From Hanleya hanleyi (Eukaryota; Mollusca; Polyplacophora; Lepidopleurida; Hanleyidae), in the NCBI GenBank assembly GCA_036873755.1, contig JAVTVY010020444.1, positions 1 to 64,000 of the forward strand: DNA of 64,000 bases, written 5' to 3'. The position numbers and the translations under genes are program-made. The notes beneath the pieces are model-generated. The model had not been told where the DNA came from and did not search any database. It worked only from the letters and a program-made list of their open reading frames with translations. Each line of letters starts with the position of its first letter. Position 1 is the stretch's first letter. This document shows, piece after piece, positions 50,951-61,590 of this stretch.

Positions 50951-53290
50951 AGAAACCAAAAGCTGACCAGGCCTTATCTTCGACTTAGCGCTAATGATGT
51001 TTCAACTTTAGCGACAACGGCAAGCCCATATATACAGCCCAGTGCCGCAGTCTTACAGTCAACGGGATTTTTAAAAGACAAAGTGCAGACCAGTCAAGTC
51101 CAAGCACGGCGATACGGATTGCTGCGACTGCATCGGTTGAACAGATCACGGATTCTACTAGACGGCCCGTCACAGACACGGATCAAGCCGAGTCCCGGAT
51201 AACAGTTCCCGTTTATCCAAGTCTCCACAAGCCAACGAAGAACAGTCTTCTAGCAGGGACCCGTTCAAGGAACGCCGTATCCCGGAGACACAGACGGACT
51301 CGACTACGGTAGTTCGGAGATCAAGACCACGGACTTCATCACCACAGCGGGACCCCCGACATGAATACAGTTTACCGGGATCACCGTTACAGAAGTCACA
51401 GCCCTAGACGGGACGCCGTGAGACGGACAAGTTTACAGATTCCGATATACGGCCCTTTACAGAGAGCCGTATCACGGCACCTCGGGAAGGAAGCATATCC
51501 AGAGCCATACCACGGAGCGGTTTACAGAACGGATGTTTCCAACGCACCGAGTGTATACGTCTGACAAGTCACGGACTCAAGTGGAACGGACTTATACAGA
51601 TCACCGGGTTTTCCACATCTACAGGACCCGGACTTATAAAGAACGGACTCAGCTAGAACGCCGTGAGCCGGCTTCTACTTTCAACTTGGACCCGTACCAT
51701 GGAACCGCCTATGGAGCCGTACCACGGAACCTCGGAGCTACGGAGCCGTACAACGGAGCTGTACCCTGATATTACGGCAACAGATCTCGTAGATCCGGGA
51801 CTCCACATCCAAGAAGATTCTGAGCTATGTAGAGGGGACTCAACTAGAGCACTGTCAGTCAGCTTCTACTTCAACTTTTACCCGTACAACGGAGCCGTGT
51901 CCCGGTATTACGGCAAGCAGATTTCGTATACCCGGGACTCTACATCCAAGAGGGCACGGAGTTATGAAGAACGGACTCAACTAGAATGCCGTGAGTCGGT
52001 TTCTACCTCAACTTTAACCCGTATAACGGAGGCTTGTTCCGGTAATACGGCGAAGTGGATCTCGTAGACGAAGATGTACATCATTACAGCGCCGAGATTC
52101 TATTCCCGAACGTCATCATTGGGAGAGGTCCGTTCATCGGATGGCTTCACACAGTCCAGCCTACCGGAATCGTCACTACAGGGACCATACTCCGGAGCGA
52201 CTTTGCACCAGACGAGGAAGAAACCGTTCATCGTTTTTTCCCGTCAACAAGCACGTTGCACAGATGGATGAGCAGCGCACGTACATCAACCATCACCGTA
52301 TCCCGGAGCATCGGGATATACGGAGCATCGGGATTGGAGAAGTCTGGAGATCAACTAGAGCCAAAGTACAGACTTCTGCCCCATGGATACCTTCCACGGC
52401 GAGCTTCATCGGGAAGCACAGTCATCCTCTTTTACTGGGGGCGCAGGTATGCTACAGAGAGGCGAAGCATTCTGCTGAGAGCTGCCGGCCTCGACTCGAA
52501 GAAAGGACCTACAGAAAGAGCTTATGCTAATCAGGCCCTATTCGACGATCTCTCGTTGAATGAAGACATGGACTTCACGAATTTGGCGAGCTCGGTTATT
52601 CAGCCCAGTGGCACAGTTCCTATGGAAACAGCACCTGCTAGAGGCGAGGTCGACGTACAGCTAGACCAGTCTTCAATTGCGGCGACGGCACCAGCTGACC
52701 TGAGAAGGACTCTACGTCATAGCCCTGGCAGAGGTACAGATCAGGCCGATTCATCTGACATCGATTCCTGTTCTTCCAAGCCTCCGCTGGTGATGGAAGA
52801 TCAAGTTTGGACAGCCGTATCCCGGAGACACAGAAGGAATCGACCACGGTAGTCCGGAAATCAAGACCAAGTCACCGGACTCCAGTATCACAGCGGGACC
52901 CCGACAAGAAAACAGCTGATCGGGATCACCGTACAAAGAAAGGCCGTGAGCTGCAGAAGCCTAAAGCCTACAAAGAGCATAGAGACGCCATTGGACGGAC
53001 CTATACAGAAAGCCGTACCACGGAACCTCAACCTGGAACCAGTTCTCGGAGCCGTACCCCGGAGCGGGTTACAGCACGGACATCTGAGAAGTCACGGACC
53101 CAGGAAGAACGGACTTATACAGATCGCCGGGACTCCGCATCCTACAGGACACGGACTTACGGGGAACGGGAGCAGCAAGAACGGCCTAGGTCAGCTTCGA
53201 GTTCAAGTCATACCCGTTCCACGGAACCGTATACCGGTACTGCGGCAGACAGATCTCGTAGACGAAGCCGATCCCTAGTGCCACGTTAAG
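50950..53290 (+). pseudogene. DIRS-3 gag SR-like region with expanded repeats
   Basis: Pieces such as RPYLRLSANDVSTLATTASP and LKDKVQTSQVQARR match DIRS-2 gag. From about 51300 to 52060 a unit containing 'gaacggactcaactagaacgccgtgagtcggcttctac...cccgtacaacggagccgt' recurs several times. A second, better preserved copy of the gag middle begins about 52500 (KGPTERAYANQALFDDLSLN) and continues 52807-53289 as an open RS/RT/ER-rich frame (RSRTPERVTARTSEKSRTQE). The region thus holds at least two partial gag copies. Confidence 0.65.
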
Positions 53291-53299
53291 ATTGGGAGA

Positions 53300-54280
53300 G
53301 GTGCCGGACGAGGCGACGGTCCCGTTCATCTTATATAGAGCTTCGAAGGCGCCGTTGCAGGGATTTCTCGCCAGAGCGACCTTACATCAGGCGGCAGAGG
53401 AGTCGTTCACCGGTTTCCCATCATCGGCTACAGCGCACGGATTCGGGAGATCGGGCTTATACCCGTCGTCACCCTAGCCCGGGTCATCAAGAGAAGACCG
53501 AGCATCGGGATAAGAAAAAATCTGGAGATGCAGCCATGGATCGGAGCCGTCCCGCGGAGCGGAGCGGGCAGACGTCCGTTCCAGAAATACCTCCGACAGC
53601 AACCATCACCACGGAAGAGGTTCCTGCAACAGAGGCCCGGGAGATTACTCGACCCCATTCTTCTAGCAGTGCTGAGTCTGGCTCGGATGATGAGGACCAT
53701 GCACGACGTTCCACTTCTGCGGCATCCTCATCTCAGGTTTCAACCCCCATCCTTCGGGCGGAGGTAGAACGGAATACCGAGGAAGAGATTTCCTTCAGGG
53801 CCAGGATAGCGGCATTACACGAGTTGGTTCCTGAAATGCCCAAACTAGCGGTTGGCGAAGGCAAGCAGCTTACCGACCAGCTTTCGGATATCACCCGTAA
53901 TGGAGGAGGCTTACAGCAGCATCTCTCTACGGACTGAATAAGCCGTCTAAGGAAGAAGCTTTGCCTACATGTCCACCATCTCCGGCATCAGACGACTTGT
54001 GTGTCAGCATGGATCGACAGTGCAGGGCTCAGAGGGCGCTCCTGGAACCTGGTCCGTATAAGGCTACATCCTTCACGGAGACAACTTACCGTTCAAGGCC
54101 CCGAAGCCGGACCTGGATCTTGACAGACTGTTGAACGTCACAAAGTCGCCAGCAGTTGTACTCCATCAGAAGCAAGCTCGTGCTGTAGAAGACATGATGT
54201 TGACTCAATACAGAATTACATCACTGGTTCCTGACAGCCATAGCCAGGGTAGTCCAGGATCCAGATAAGAAGCATAAGAT
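53300..54280 (+). pseudogene. DIRS-3 gag, C-terminal part
   Basis: The frame 53536-53937 contains SSSSAESGSDDEDHARRSTS (acidic, Ser-rich) and FRARIAALHELVPEMPKLAV, matching AAVHTLVPEMPRPAVGDDK of DIRS-2. Later pieces (LNKPSKEEALPTCPPSPAS, and the DNLPFK region near 54075) are in other frames. It provides the uninterrupted versions of the sites occupied in DIRS-2 by hAT D and the 57-bp insertion. Confidence 0.75.
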
Positions 54281-55029
54281 GGATCTTTGACTTTCTCACG
54301 GAGTAGGGAACCTGCACCGACAGTCGGACCATCAACACCATTGGATGGGACTACTACCTAGCACAGCGTTGGTGAGCTTTGGGTACTCCTCATTACAGTT
54401 TTTCTTCCCTACAACTGCACCTGAGGGCAAGTACAAGCAATCTTACGATGCTCATCCCGGAACATCTTCGCCCGCCTTTCAGAGTAAAGATGCCGGATCC
54501 GGATCTAAGGACAGAGAAGTTCACATTCATCGATGCGGAATTCACAGTTTAAGCGGTCCATTGCTCGTGCAACAGATGACCGGCACGTGGGTACCACGAC
54601 AGACAAGCAACGCATCATCTTCCTCAAGGATATCTACGTTGGAAGATGGTTTCCCCTGGAAGGTAGTCAACTGCGTCAAGTTTGGGGGGGAGCAATATCC
54701 CAGTCTCTGGAAACATCTACACTGGTCCTAGCAGTACAGTATCAGCTATACCTGGTTACAACACCATGTGTTTCACATCACTGCAGGGTTACCACCGACA
54801 ACTTCCTCCAAGTCCTACAAGGGTACTACAACCGGAAGATCATTTTTCTTCTATGGAGGCGCCGGGACCCGCAGCAACCGAAGTAACAGCAAGCTACTAT
54901 CTACTGTACAGCCGCTTCAAGGCCGGAGGATGTACTATGTTGGAGGGCCTCTGGTCAACACTACTTCTGTTCCAGCAACAGCTGATCTTTCCTTCAGAAG
55001 CTGTACCAGGACAGGGAATTCCAGTCAAG

Positions 55030-55790
55030 TAGTATACAGGGGTATCCCTCAGCATCATCCAGAGTTGTCAAGTTCACCCACGGAATCGACCAGATTCCAG
55101 CGTTTCGGCTTGCCATGACCTTCGCCCACAGCCTCACCGAACATGCCAGTTACTACCCGAGAAGAGTTGGATATGGTACTGGGGCATTCTTATGCCTACC
55201 ATTCGAGCCAGTTTAATCAACTGTAGTCAAGATTCTGTTCTACAGGACAGCTCCATGACAGTCTTCACTCCGCAATCAGAGCATTACGCAGTGGAATGCA
55301 GTTCCTTGACAGGATGACAGATTGCTCAACCAGATCTTTTCATCCAACTCCGGAGTTCGTCGTCTGGAACAATCCCGCACGTCAAGGACCAGACATTCTG
55401 AGACTGTACCAGTTTCCAGCATTGACAGATTTCGTGTACCTGCTGGAGGAGAAGAGCTTTTAGATCCAGTCGGAGGCTTGGGACACTCTTCATACAACTG
55501 AGAAAGGGGTTCCAGCTGCCTTTCTTCCTTCTTCACTTCTAACAGACCCATCAGCGGACGTTAACAGTTCATCATCATTACATCGGTGGAGGAAGACTGC
55601 CGTCTGGGTTAACCAACTCGCCATCTACGCTCCTACTCCTTTATGAAGACATCGTCTCACAAGATTAGAGCCAGCGTGACGTCTGAGCCACTTCAACTCA
55701 CGCTGAATGCTATCTTCAGGCGGGTCTATACAGACAATAGGATGGCTACACTGAACCTACTGCAGTGTATAATCCACTATTCCTATCAGG
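55030..55790 (+). pseudogene. DIRS-3 tyrosine recombinase remnant
   Basis: Frame pieces read SASSRVVKFTHGIDQIPAFR, GAFLCLPFEPV, CAQRLY- and IPALTDF-like (cDNA about 55390-55430), HKIRASVTSEPLQLTLN (His-x-x-Arg region near 55660) and TDNRMATLN. These are colinear with residues 215-480 of the DIRS-2 recombinase, with several shifts and stops. The catalytic Tyr region is not preserved. Confidence 0.7.
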
Positions 55791-56124
55791 AAAAAGGGGG
55801 GGCGCCGCTCATGCAAGCAAGATCCCGACAATCCGGCAAGCAGAGAAGACAGACCACGTCGGAGACGAAGGGACTTCAAGGCATCACGATGGCATCTGAT
55901 TATCTAGCCGGGTATGCGGGCAGATGGTCGGAATACATTCCCCCACTCACCGCACTACTCGTAATACCTTGAGTTCCCTACGCTTCTATACGACACGGGA
56001 ATTATCTTGATATTACTAGGCATATGAGATTTACAAAATCAGAACAGGGCGTGCTCCGCTCAATCCAAAAGCAAGCCACAAGGCCGGCTACCCAACCCCC
56101 ACTGTTGGGAGTCTGGCATTAAGT

Positions 56125-56217
56125 AACAACGGGTGACGTTTTAAGACATAAACATGAAACATTTATAAATAATGTTATTGTTTATTATTAAAACAAACCC
56201 GTTGTTACGGTTTGATT
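56125..56217. repeat. DIRS-3 internal complementary region
   Basis: 'gtaacaacgggtgacgttttaagacataaac' is the complement of the left extreme (50175-50207), and it is followed directly by 'atgaaacatttataaataatg...', the complement of the right extreme (56400-56449). Confidence 0.85.
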
Positions 56218-56510
56218 TACCCGCCCATCCTCCCCGCTTGGCTCGGCCTTGTCATAAACAGGTCTTGCCGTTGCACAGAAAAAGAGAATGGGACATGCGC
56301 GGAGAGCACGCCACCTAGCGGACGATCCAGGGGACCGTTAAGGGGAGTTAATTTGTTTGCAGTGGATCTCCAAATGGAGGAAAAGTGGCATTAAGTAACA
56401 ACGGGTTTGTTTTAATAATAAACAATAACATTATTTATAAATGTTTCATATTTACACCGCATAAGCAAATGCGATGGTGTGCGTATTGGAAAGAGCCTCT
56501 TGTTACCTGA

Positions 56511-56673
56511 CTATCCTTTTAAAATTCTGCTACTGACTGGAATGGAGGGTCTGTGTCCAAAGTCTTTCTTGGAAAACCCCATCTTCACAACATCAAGGTT
56601 TCCTTTTGAGCCAAAGGTGAAACCTTGAACATCTTTCATAGCAGACCGCGTTCCACCCACTTTCAGTGTTTTC
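56511..56673 (-). other. Short open segment, possible host exon or unknown element
   Basis: After an AG at 56673-56674 the minus strand stays open for 54 codons (KTLKVGGTRSAMKDVQGFTF, then GSKGNLDVVKMGFSKKDFGH) to a TAG at 56511-56513. The composition looks protein-like and the sequence is not repeated elsewhere in the window, but I do not recognise it. A GTAACA follows the stop. It sits beside the right end of DIRS-3. Confidence 0.2.
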
Positions 56674-56891
56674 TACAATTGCCTGGTTTGTGGGATATTT
56701 GATGGCAGATGAATACATATATTTTCAATAATTTGGAAAAACTAGTAAAATTAATTTTTCTTCAAATCGATTTTTAAAAATATTTTTCCTTTATGTTCAT
56801 TAATTTTCATAATTTATTTCATATAAAGGGTACCACCATCTACTATTTTCATCTGTCATCCATGACAGACTCATATTTTTGTTTTTAATTT
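56674..56891. other. AT-rich spacer
   Basis: AT-rich sequence with poly-T and poly-A runs between the small open segment and the pearl-like element. No feature recognised. Confidence 0.4.
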
Positions 56892-59161
56892 TTAGCTCAT
56901 CTGGGCCGAAGGCCCGATGGGCTTATGTCATGGCCTGACTGTCTGTCGTCCGTCGTCCGTCGTGTGTCGTGTGTCGTCCGTCGTGCGTAAACATCTTCTT
57001 CTCTGAAACCGCTTGGCCGATTAAGCTGAAACTTGGCATGCATGTTCCCCTCAATGAGTACACCAGAATTTGTTCATGCGGTGTCGATACGATTTCAAAT
57101 ATGGCTGCCATGGCGGCCATCTTGAATTTGCCAGTGAAATCTTGTCCTCATTATTTTTCGGTAACTGCTTCATGGATCTTTATCAAATTTGGTACACTGG
57201 TACACTTTGGGTCTAGTTGTACAACATGTGTACTTTAGTCCAATTTGAATATCCAATATGGCCACCAGGCGGCCATCTTGGATTTCCCCATGAAACTTTG
57301 TTATCGCGATTTCTCAGGAACTGCATCATGGATCTTTCTCAAATTTGGTACACAGGTTCCCCTTGGGATCTAGTTGTGCAGGATACCTTTTGTGGTCTGA
57401 TTCAGAAATCCAATATGGCTACCAGGTGGCCATCTTGGATTTCCCGACGGAACATTGTTGTCGCGATTTCTCAGGAACTACTGCATGGATCTTTCTCAAA
57501 TTTGGTATACAGGTTCTCCTTGGGGTCTTGTTGTGCAAGATACCTTTTCTGCTTCGATTCGAAAATCCAATATGGCCACCAGGCGGCCATCTTGGATTAC
57601 CCCATGAAACATTGTTATCGTGATTTCTCAGAAGTACTGCATGGATCTTTCTCAGATTTGGTACACAGGTTTCCCTTGGGGTCTAGTTGTACAACATGTG
57701 TACTTAGGTCCAATTTGAATATCCAATATGGCCACCCGACGGACATCTTGGATTTCCCCATGAAACTTTGTTATCGCGATTTCTCAGGAACTACTTCATG
57801 GGTCTTTCTCAAATTTGGTACACAGGTTCCCCTTGGGATCTAGTTGTGCAAGATACATTTTGTGGTCTGATTCAGAAATCCAATATGGCTACCAGGCGGC
57901 CATGTTGGATTTTCCGATGAAACATTGTTGTCGCGATTTCTCAGGAACTACTGCATGGATCTTTCTCAAATTTGGTACACAGTTTCCCCTTGGGGTCTAG
58001 TTGTGCAAGATATCTTTTCTGCTTCGATTCAAAAATCCAATATGGCCACCAGGCGGCCATCTTGGATTTCCACATGAAACATTGTTATCATGATTTCTCA
58101 GGAAGTACTGCATGGATCTTTCTCAAATTTGGTACACAGGTTTCCCTTGGGGTCTAGTTGTACAACATGTGTACTTAGGTCCAATTTGAATATCCAGTAT
58201 GGCCACCAGACGGACATCTTGGATTTCCCCATGAAACTTTGTTATCGCGATTTCTCAGGAACTACTTCATGGGTCTTTCTCAAATTTGGTACACAGGTTC
58301 CCCTTGGGATCTAGTTGTGCAAGATACATTTTGTGGTCTGATTCAGAAATCCAATATGGCTACCAGGCGGCCATGTTGGATTTCCCGATGAAACATTGTT
58401 GTTGCGATTTCTCAGGAACTACTGCATGGATCTTTCTCAAATTTGGTACACAGTTTCCCCTTGGGGTCTAGTTGTGCAAGATATCTTTTCTGCTTCGATT
58501 CAAAAATCCAATATGGCCACCAGGCGGCCATCTTGGATTTCCCCATGAGACATTGTTATCATGATTTCTCAGGAAGTTCTGCATGGATCTTTCTCAAATT
58601 TGGTACACAGGTTCCCATTGGGGTCTAGTTGTACAACATGCGTACTTTAGTCCAATTTGAATATCCAATATGGCCACCAGGCGGCCATCTTGAATTTCCC
58701 TATGAAACTTCGTTATCGTGATTTCTCAGGAATTACTTCATTGATCTTTCTCAAATTTGATACACAGGTTCCCCTTGGGGTCTAGTTGTGCAAGATACCT
58801 TTTCTGGTCCGATTCAAAAATCCAATATGGCCACCAGGCGGTCATCTTGAATTTCCCCATGAAATTCTGTTATCGTGAATTTTCAGGAAATTACAGCATG
58901 GATCTTTGGCGCAGGTTCCCCTTGTGGTCCACTTGTGCAAGATACCTTTTTTGGTCCATTTTGAAAATCCAATATGGCCGCATCTTGAATTTCCCATGAA
59001 ACTTTATCATGAAATCTTTGGAAATTACTGCATGGATCATTTGGTGTTCAGAGGGGACATCACAAGTTAGAAACTCATCTATTGCAGTTCTTTAGTAAAA
59101 ATTTCTCACAGCTACTCTCTCCAGTTTCAGCCAGATGAGCTACAGTGCCGTGGCACTATCT
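56892..59161 (-). mobile_element. Pearl/Helentron-like element P2, copy b (inverted relative to copy a)
   Basis: The left end is ttagctcatctgggccgaaggccc, the reverse complement of the right end of copy a. The right end is cagatgagctacagtgccgtggcactatc, the reverse complement of its left end. Between them are about a dozen 157-bp monomers in reverse orientation, and cgtcgtccgtcgt runs lie next to the 3' hairpin. The two P2 copies are 13 kb apart and inverted. Confidence 0.8.
57100..58990 (-). repeat. P2b tandem array, about 157-bp monomers with a two-unit higher-order pattern
   Basis: 'ggtacacaggttccccttggggtctagttgtgcaagatacc' and 'aatccaatatggccaccaggcggccatcttgga' alternate every 157 bp. 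Monomers ending 'tacaacatgtgtacttaggtccaatttgaatatcc' recur at about 57690, 58161 and 58632, i.e. every 471 bp (three monomers), suggesting recent amplification of a trimer. A unit of 157 bp shifts frame at each step, which explains the long but meaningless reading frames. Confidence 0.85.
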
Positions 59162-59192
59162 TTGTTTGTAGAATCTAATAATTCCAACAGTA

Positions 59193-61314
59193 CAGGGTGT
59201 ATCAAAAAAAATGTCCACCTGTGGGTTTTTATTTTTGTATCTGAATCTGTGCATACTATATGTAAACAATCGGTTGCAACACAAGAAGGTGATATTTGTG
59301 TTGCATAATGTGCAAAGTTTGCACAACTGCGAATAAAATTGCCTGAAATAATTAAGTTTAAAAACGAGTGGTGAGAATTCAAAAATGCACTGGCTGGGTT
59401 CTGCCATACACACTGCGTGGGTGTGATTAGCGCCGAGTTCAACAATAGCCTGTCAAGTTCTTCAATGTGGCCTGTCAGACAGATGCTAACTGGGCACAGT
59501 GCAGTTCAGTTTCGTCAGCTATGAGAATGCATTGCGAAGAAACCTTTACTCACAAATAATACTGTCGGTTTATGAGCTTTAAGTCCAATCAAGACAAATT
59601 TTATAGCAAGACACTGTCGTGTTCATCAGTATGGTTGGTCAGCAATTCACCTCATTTCAACGTTCTTTTATGGTGACAACATACTACCAAACAAACAGCA
59701 TTAGGGACACAATGATGGCTTTCCAACAGCGTTTTCCACAGCGTCAACCGCCAAACGCAAGGACAATAAAGCGCAATGTCCATAAATACCAGCTTCATGC
59801 AACTAGCCTAAACAGAAACAACGGCAACTCAGGTCGCCCGAGGACTGCTCGGTCTGCGAGAAATATTGCCGCTGTTCGTGCCGAGTTGAATGCAAATCCT
59901 GGTAGCAGCACGAGAAGGAATGGCGTTCCGCAAGTATCGTCGGCAACGTTCAATCGAATTACACGTTTAGATCTGGTGTTGCACCCTTACAGAATACAAA
60001 GGCGCCATGAACTGTTGCCGGCTGACCATCAGCGCCGACTGCAATTTTGCCAGTGGTTGGAAAATCACCAACCCCGGTTCGTAACGCACTTCCTCGTTGG
60101 AGATGAATCGGTGTTCCACATGAACGGACGGGTCAATACGTGGAACGTGCGGAATTATGCTCCCCGTGGTCATCTACCAGATTTTCATTATGATGTATCA
60201 ATCAGTCGACAAAGTTTGCCTCTTTGGATTGGTATGGTAGGGGATGGTCACATAATTGGCCCCATCTTCTTTGATGGAAATGTGAATGGGCCAGCCTATC
60301 TGCGAATGGTCAATCAGGATGTTGTCCCCAACCTCGTTGGCCGCTATGGACAGCAACGGAATGGTGCCATACCCCATCTTTGGTGGATACAGGATGGCGC
60401 CCCAGCATGTCGTACGCGTGATGTTAATCAGCGTCTCCAACAGCTGTTCCCTCGACGTGTGGCAGGTTTGGGTCATCCAACTGAATGGCCACCACGATCA
60501 CCAGATCTGACTCCGGCCGACTTCTTTTTGTGGGGCTATCTGAAGGGGAAGGTGTACCAGACTGTCCCAGCCAACCTTGCCGACCTTCGCCAGCGAATTG
60601 AACACGAGGTTCAAGCTCTCAGACGAACGCGAATGGTCCGCAGAGCCTTCCAGGAGATGCGCGACAGGGCAGGCCGTTGTGTTCAGCTGCGAGGGGCTCA
60701 CGTTGAAGGACATTAATGCACGACGGTTGAAATGTGGATGTCGGAATTGACGCCTAGATTAATTTATTTTGATATCGGATGATCGTCTTTAATTTGTTAA
60801 TGGCAGCATTTCATTATTTCATTATCTTTTTTCTTTATTTATTTGTTTCTTCATTTAATGATTTTTTTTGTTTCTTCACTGATTTTTCACGTTATGCACA
60901 GAGTGCAGTTTTTTACAAGTCTTATTATGCACAATTGAACGACGTTCAGTTACAAACAAAAACATGCTATGAATTGATATGGAACATGTCAAGATCAAGT
61001 TCTTTTACATGTACATAATCATAAAAACAATAATATACAAAACTGGATTGATGAAGAATAAATCTAACTGGAGAACGTGCTGTGTGGTTCACAGTGTAAA
61101 TGGCAGAAGCCAGCCAGTGCAATTTTGAAGTGATACCACACTTTTTAAAACTTCATTATTTCACTCAATTTCATTTGAAATTGTGCAAACTTTGTGCATC
61201 ATGCAACATAAAGACCACTTTCTTGTGTTGCAGTCCGTTGTTTACATATAGTACTCATAAATTCAGATAAATAAATAAAAACTCACAGGTGGACATTTTT
61301 TTTGATACACCCTG
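59193..61314 (+). mobile_element. Mariner-like transposon, DD41D type, apparently intact
   Basis: Flanked by TA (59191-59192, 61315-61316). Both ends read CAGGGTGTATCAAAAAAAAT and the inverted similarity extends about 230 bp (59193-59430 against 61085-61314) at about 80%, much longer than the about 30-bp ends of most mariners. The single ORF at 59619-60716 is uninterrupted. Total length is 2122 bp. It lies 31 bp beyond the end of P2b. Confidence 0.9.
59619..60716 (+). CDS. DD41D mariner-type transposase
   Basis: 365 codons without stops. An N-terminal helix-turn-helix of DUF4817 type (about residues 5-60: SFMVTTYYQTNSIRDTMMAF) is followed by a second DNA-binding region (NGVPQVSSATFNRI). The DDE domain has Asp 162 (FLVGDESVFHMNG), Asp 259 (WWIQDGAPAC) and Asp 301 (RSPDLTPADFFLWGYLKG). 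Exactly 41 residues separate the second and third aspartates. It would cut and rejoin DNA at TA sites. Met 5 (MVGQQFTS) is an equally good or better start. Nothing in the sequence indicates inactivation, so the element may be recent or still mobile. Confidence 0.9.
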   Translation: MFISMVGQQFTSFQRSFMVTTYYQTNSIRDTMMAFQQRFPQRQPPNARTIKRNVHKYQLHATSLNRNNGNSGRPRTARSARNIAAVRAELNANPGSSTRRNGVPQVSSATFNRITRLDLVLHPYRIQRRHELLPADHQRRLQFCQWLENHQPRFVTHFLVGDESVFHMNGRVNTWNVRNYAPRGHLPDFHYDVSISRQSLPLWIGMVGDGHIIGPIFFDGNVNGPAYLRMVNQDVVPNLVGRYGQQRNGAIPHLWWIQDGAPACRTRDVNQRLQQLFPRRVAGLGHPTEWPPRSPDLTPADFFLWGYLKGKVYQTVPANLADLRQRIEHEVQALRRTRMVRRAFQEMRDRAGRCVQLRGAHVEGH

Positions 61315-61316
61315 TA

Positions 61317-61590
61317 TACAATTATCACAACAAAATCTGCAATCGATAGAAAGGATAATGAAATATCAAAGCAAAATTCATTTATGTGAATTTTGAGAAC
61401 AATAACACACTGCCCCGCCATTGTTCTGTGTTGGTCGGTGGAGGCCTAATTTGGATAATTATAAAAATTCTGTTTGTCACTTTTTTCGGCATGCCTCGCA
61501 TAATACATATTTCAAGTATCAATCCACATGTAATAATACAATGTTGTGATACAAGATGGTCGCCGGGGCTTTCGCCAAATCCGAAAATGT
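61317..61590. other. Unassigned spacer
   Basis: Sequence between the mariner element and the degenerate monomers. No supported feature. Confidence 0.4.

Larger units (their letters stand above)
50175..56449 (+). mobile_element. DIRS-3: decayed DIRS-type retrotransposon
   Basis: The left ITR (about 50195-50400) is the reverse complement of 56240-56420. The internal complementary region (56125-56217) fuses the complements of the two extremes (gttttaagacataaac next to atgaaacatttataaat). The plus-strand order is gag (50470-54270), a region without recognisable RT (54290-55030) and a recombinase remnant (55030-55790). Many frame changes and internal duplications show it has long been dead. Whether target bases were duplicated cannot be judged without an empty site. 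Confidence 0.85.

Noticed and set aside
57217..57843. A 208-codon open frame through the right-hand array
   Set aside because: It follows the 157-bp P2 monomers, and the same peptide pieces recur at 157- or 471-bp steps in shifting frames. It is repeat read-through, not a gene.
60198..60476. Minus-strand frames inside the mariner transposase
   Set aside because: Antisense shadows of a clearly coding plus-strand ORF.
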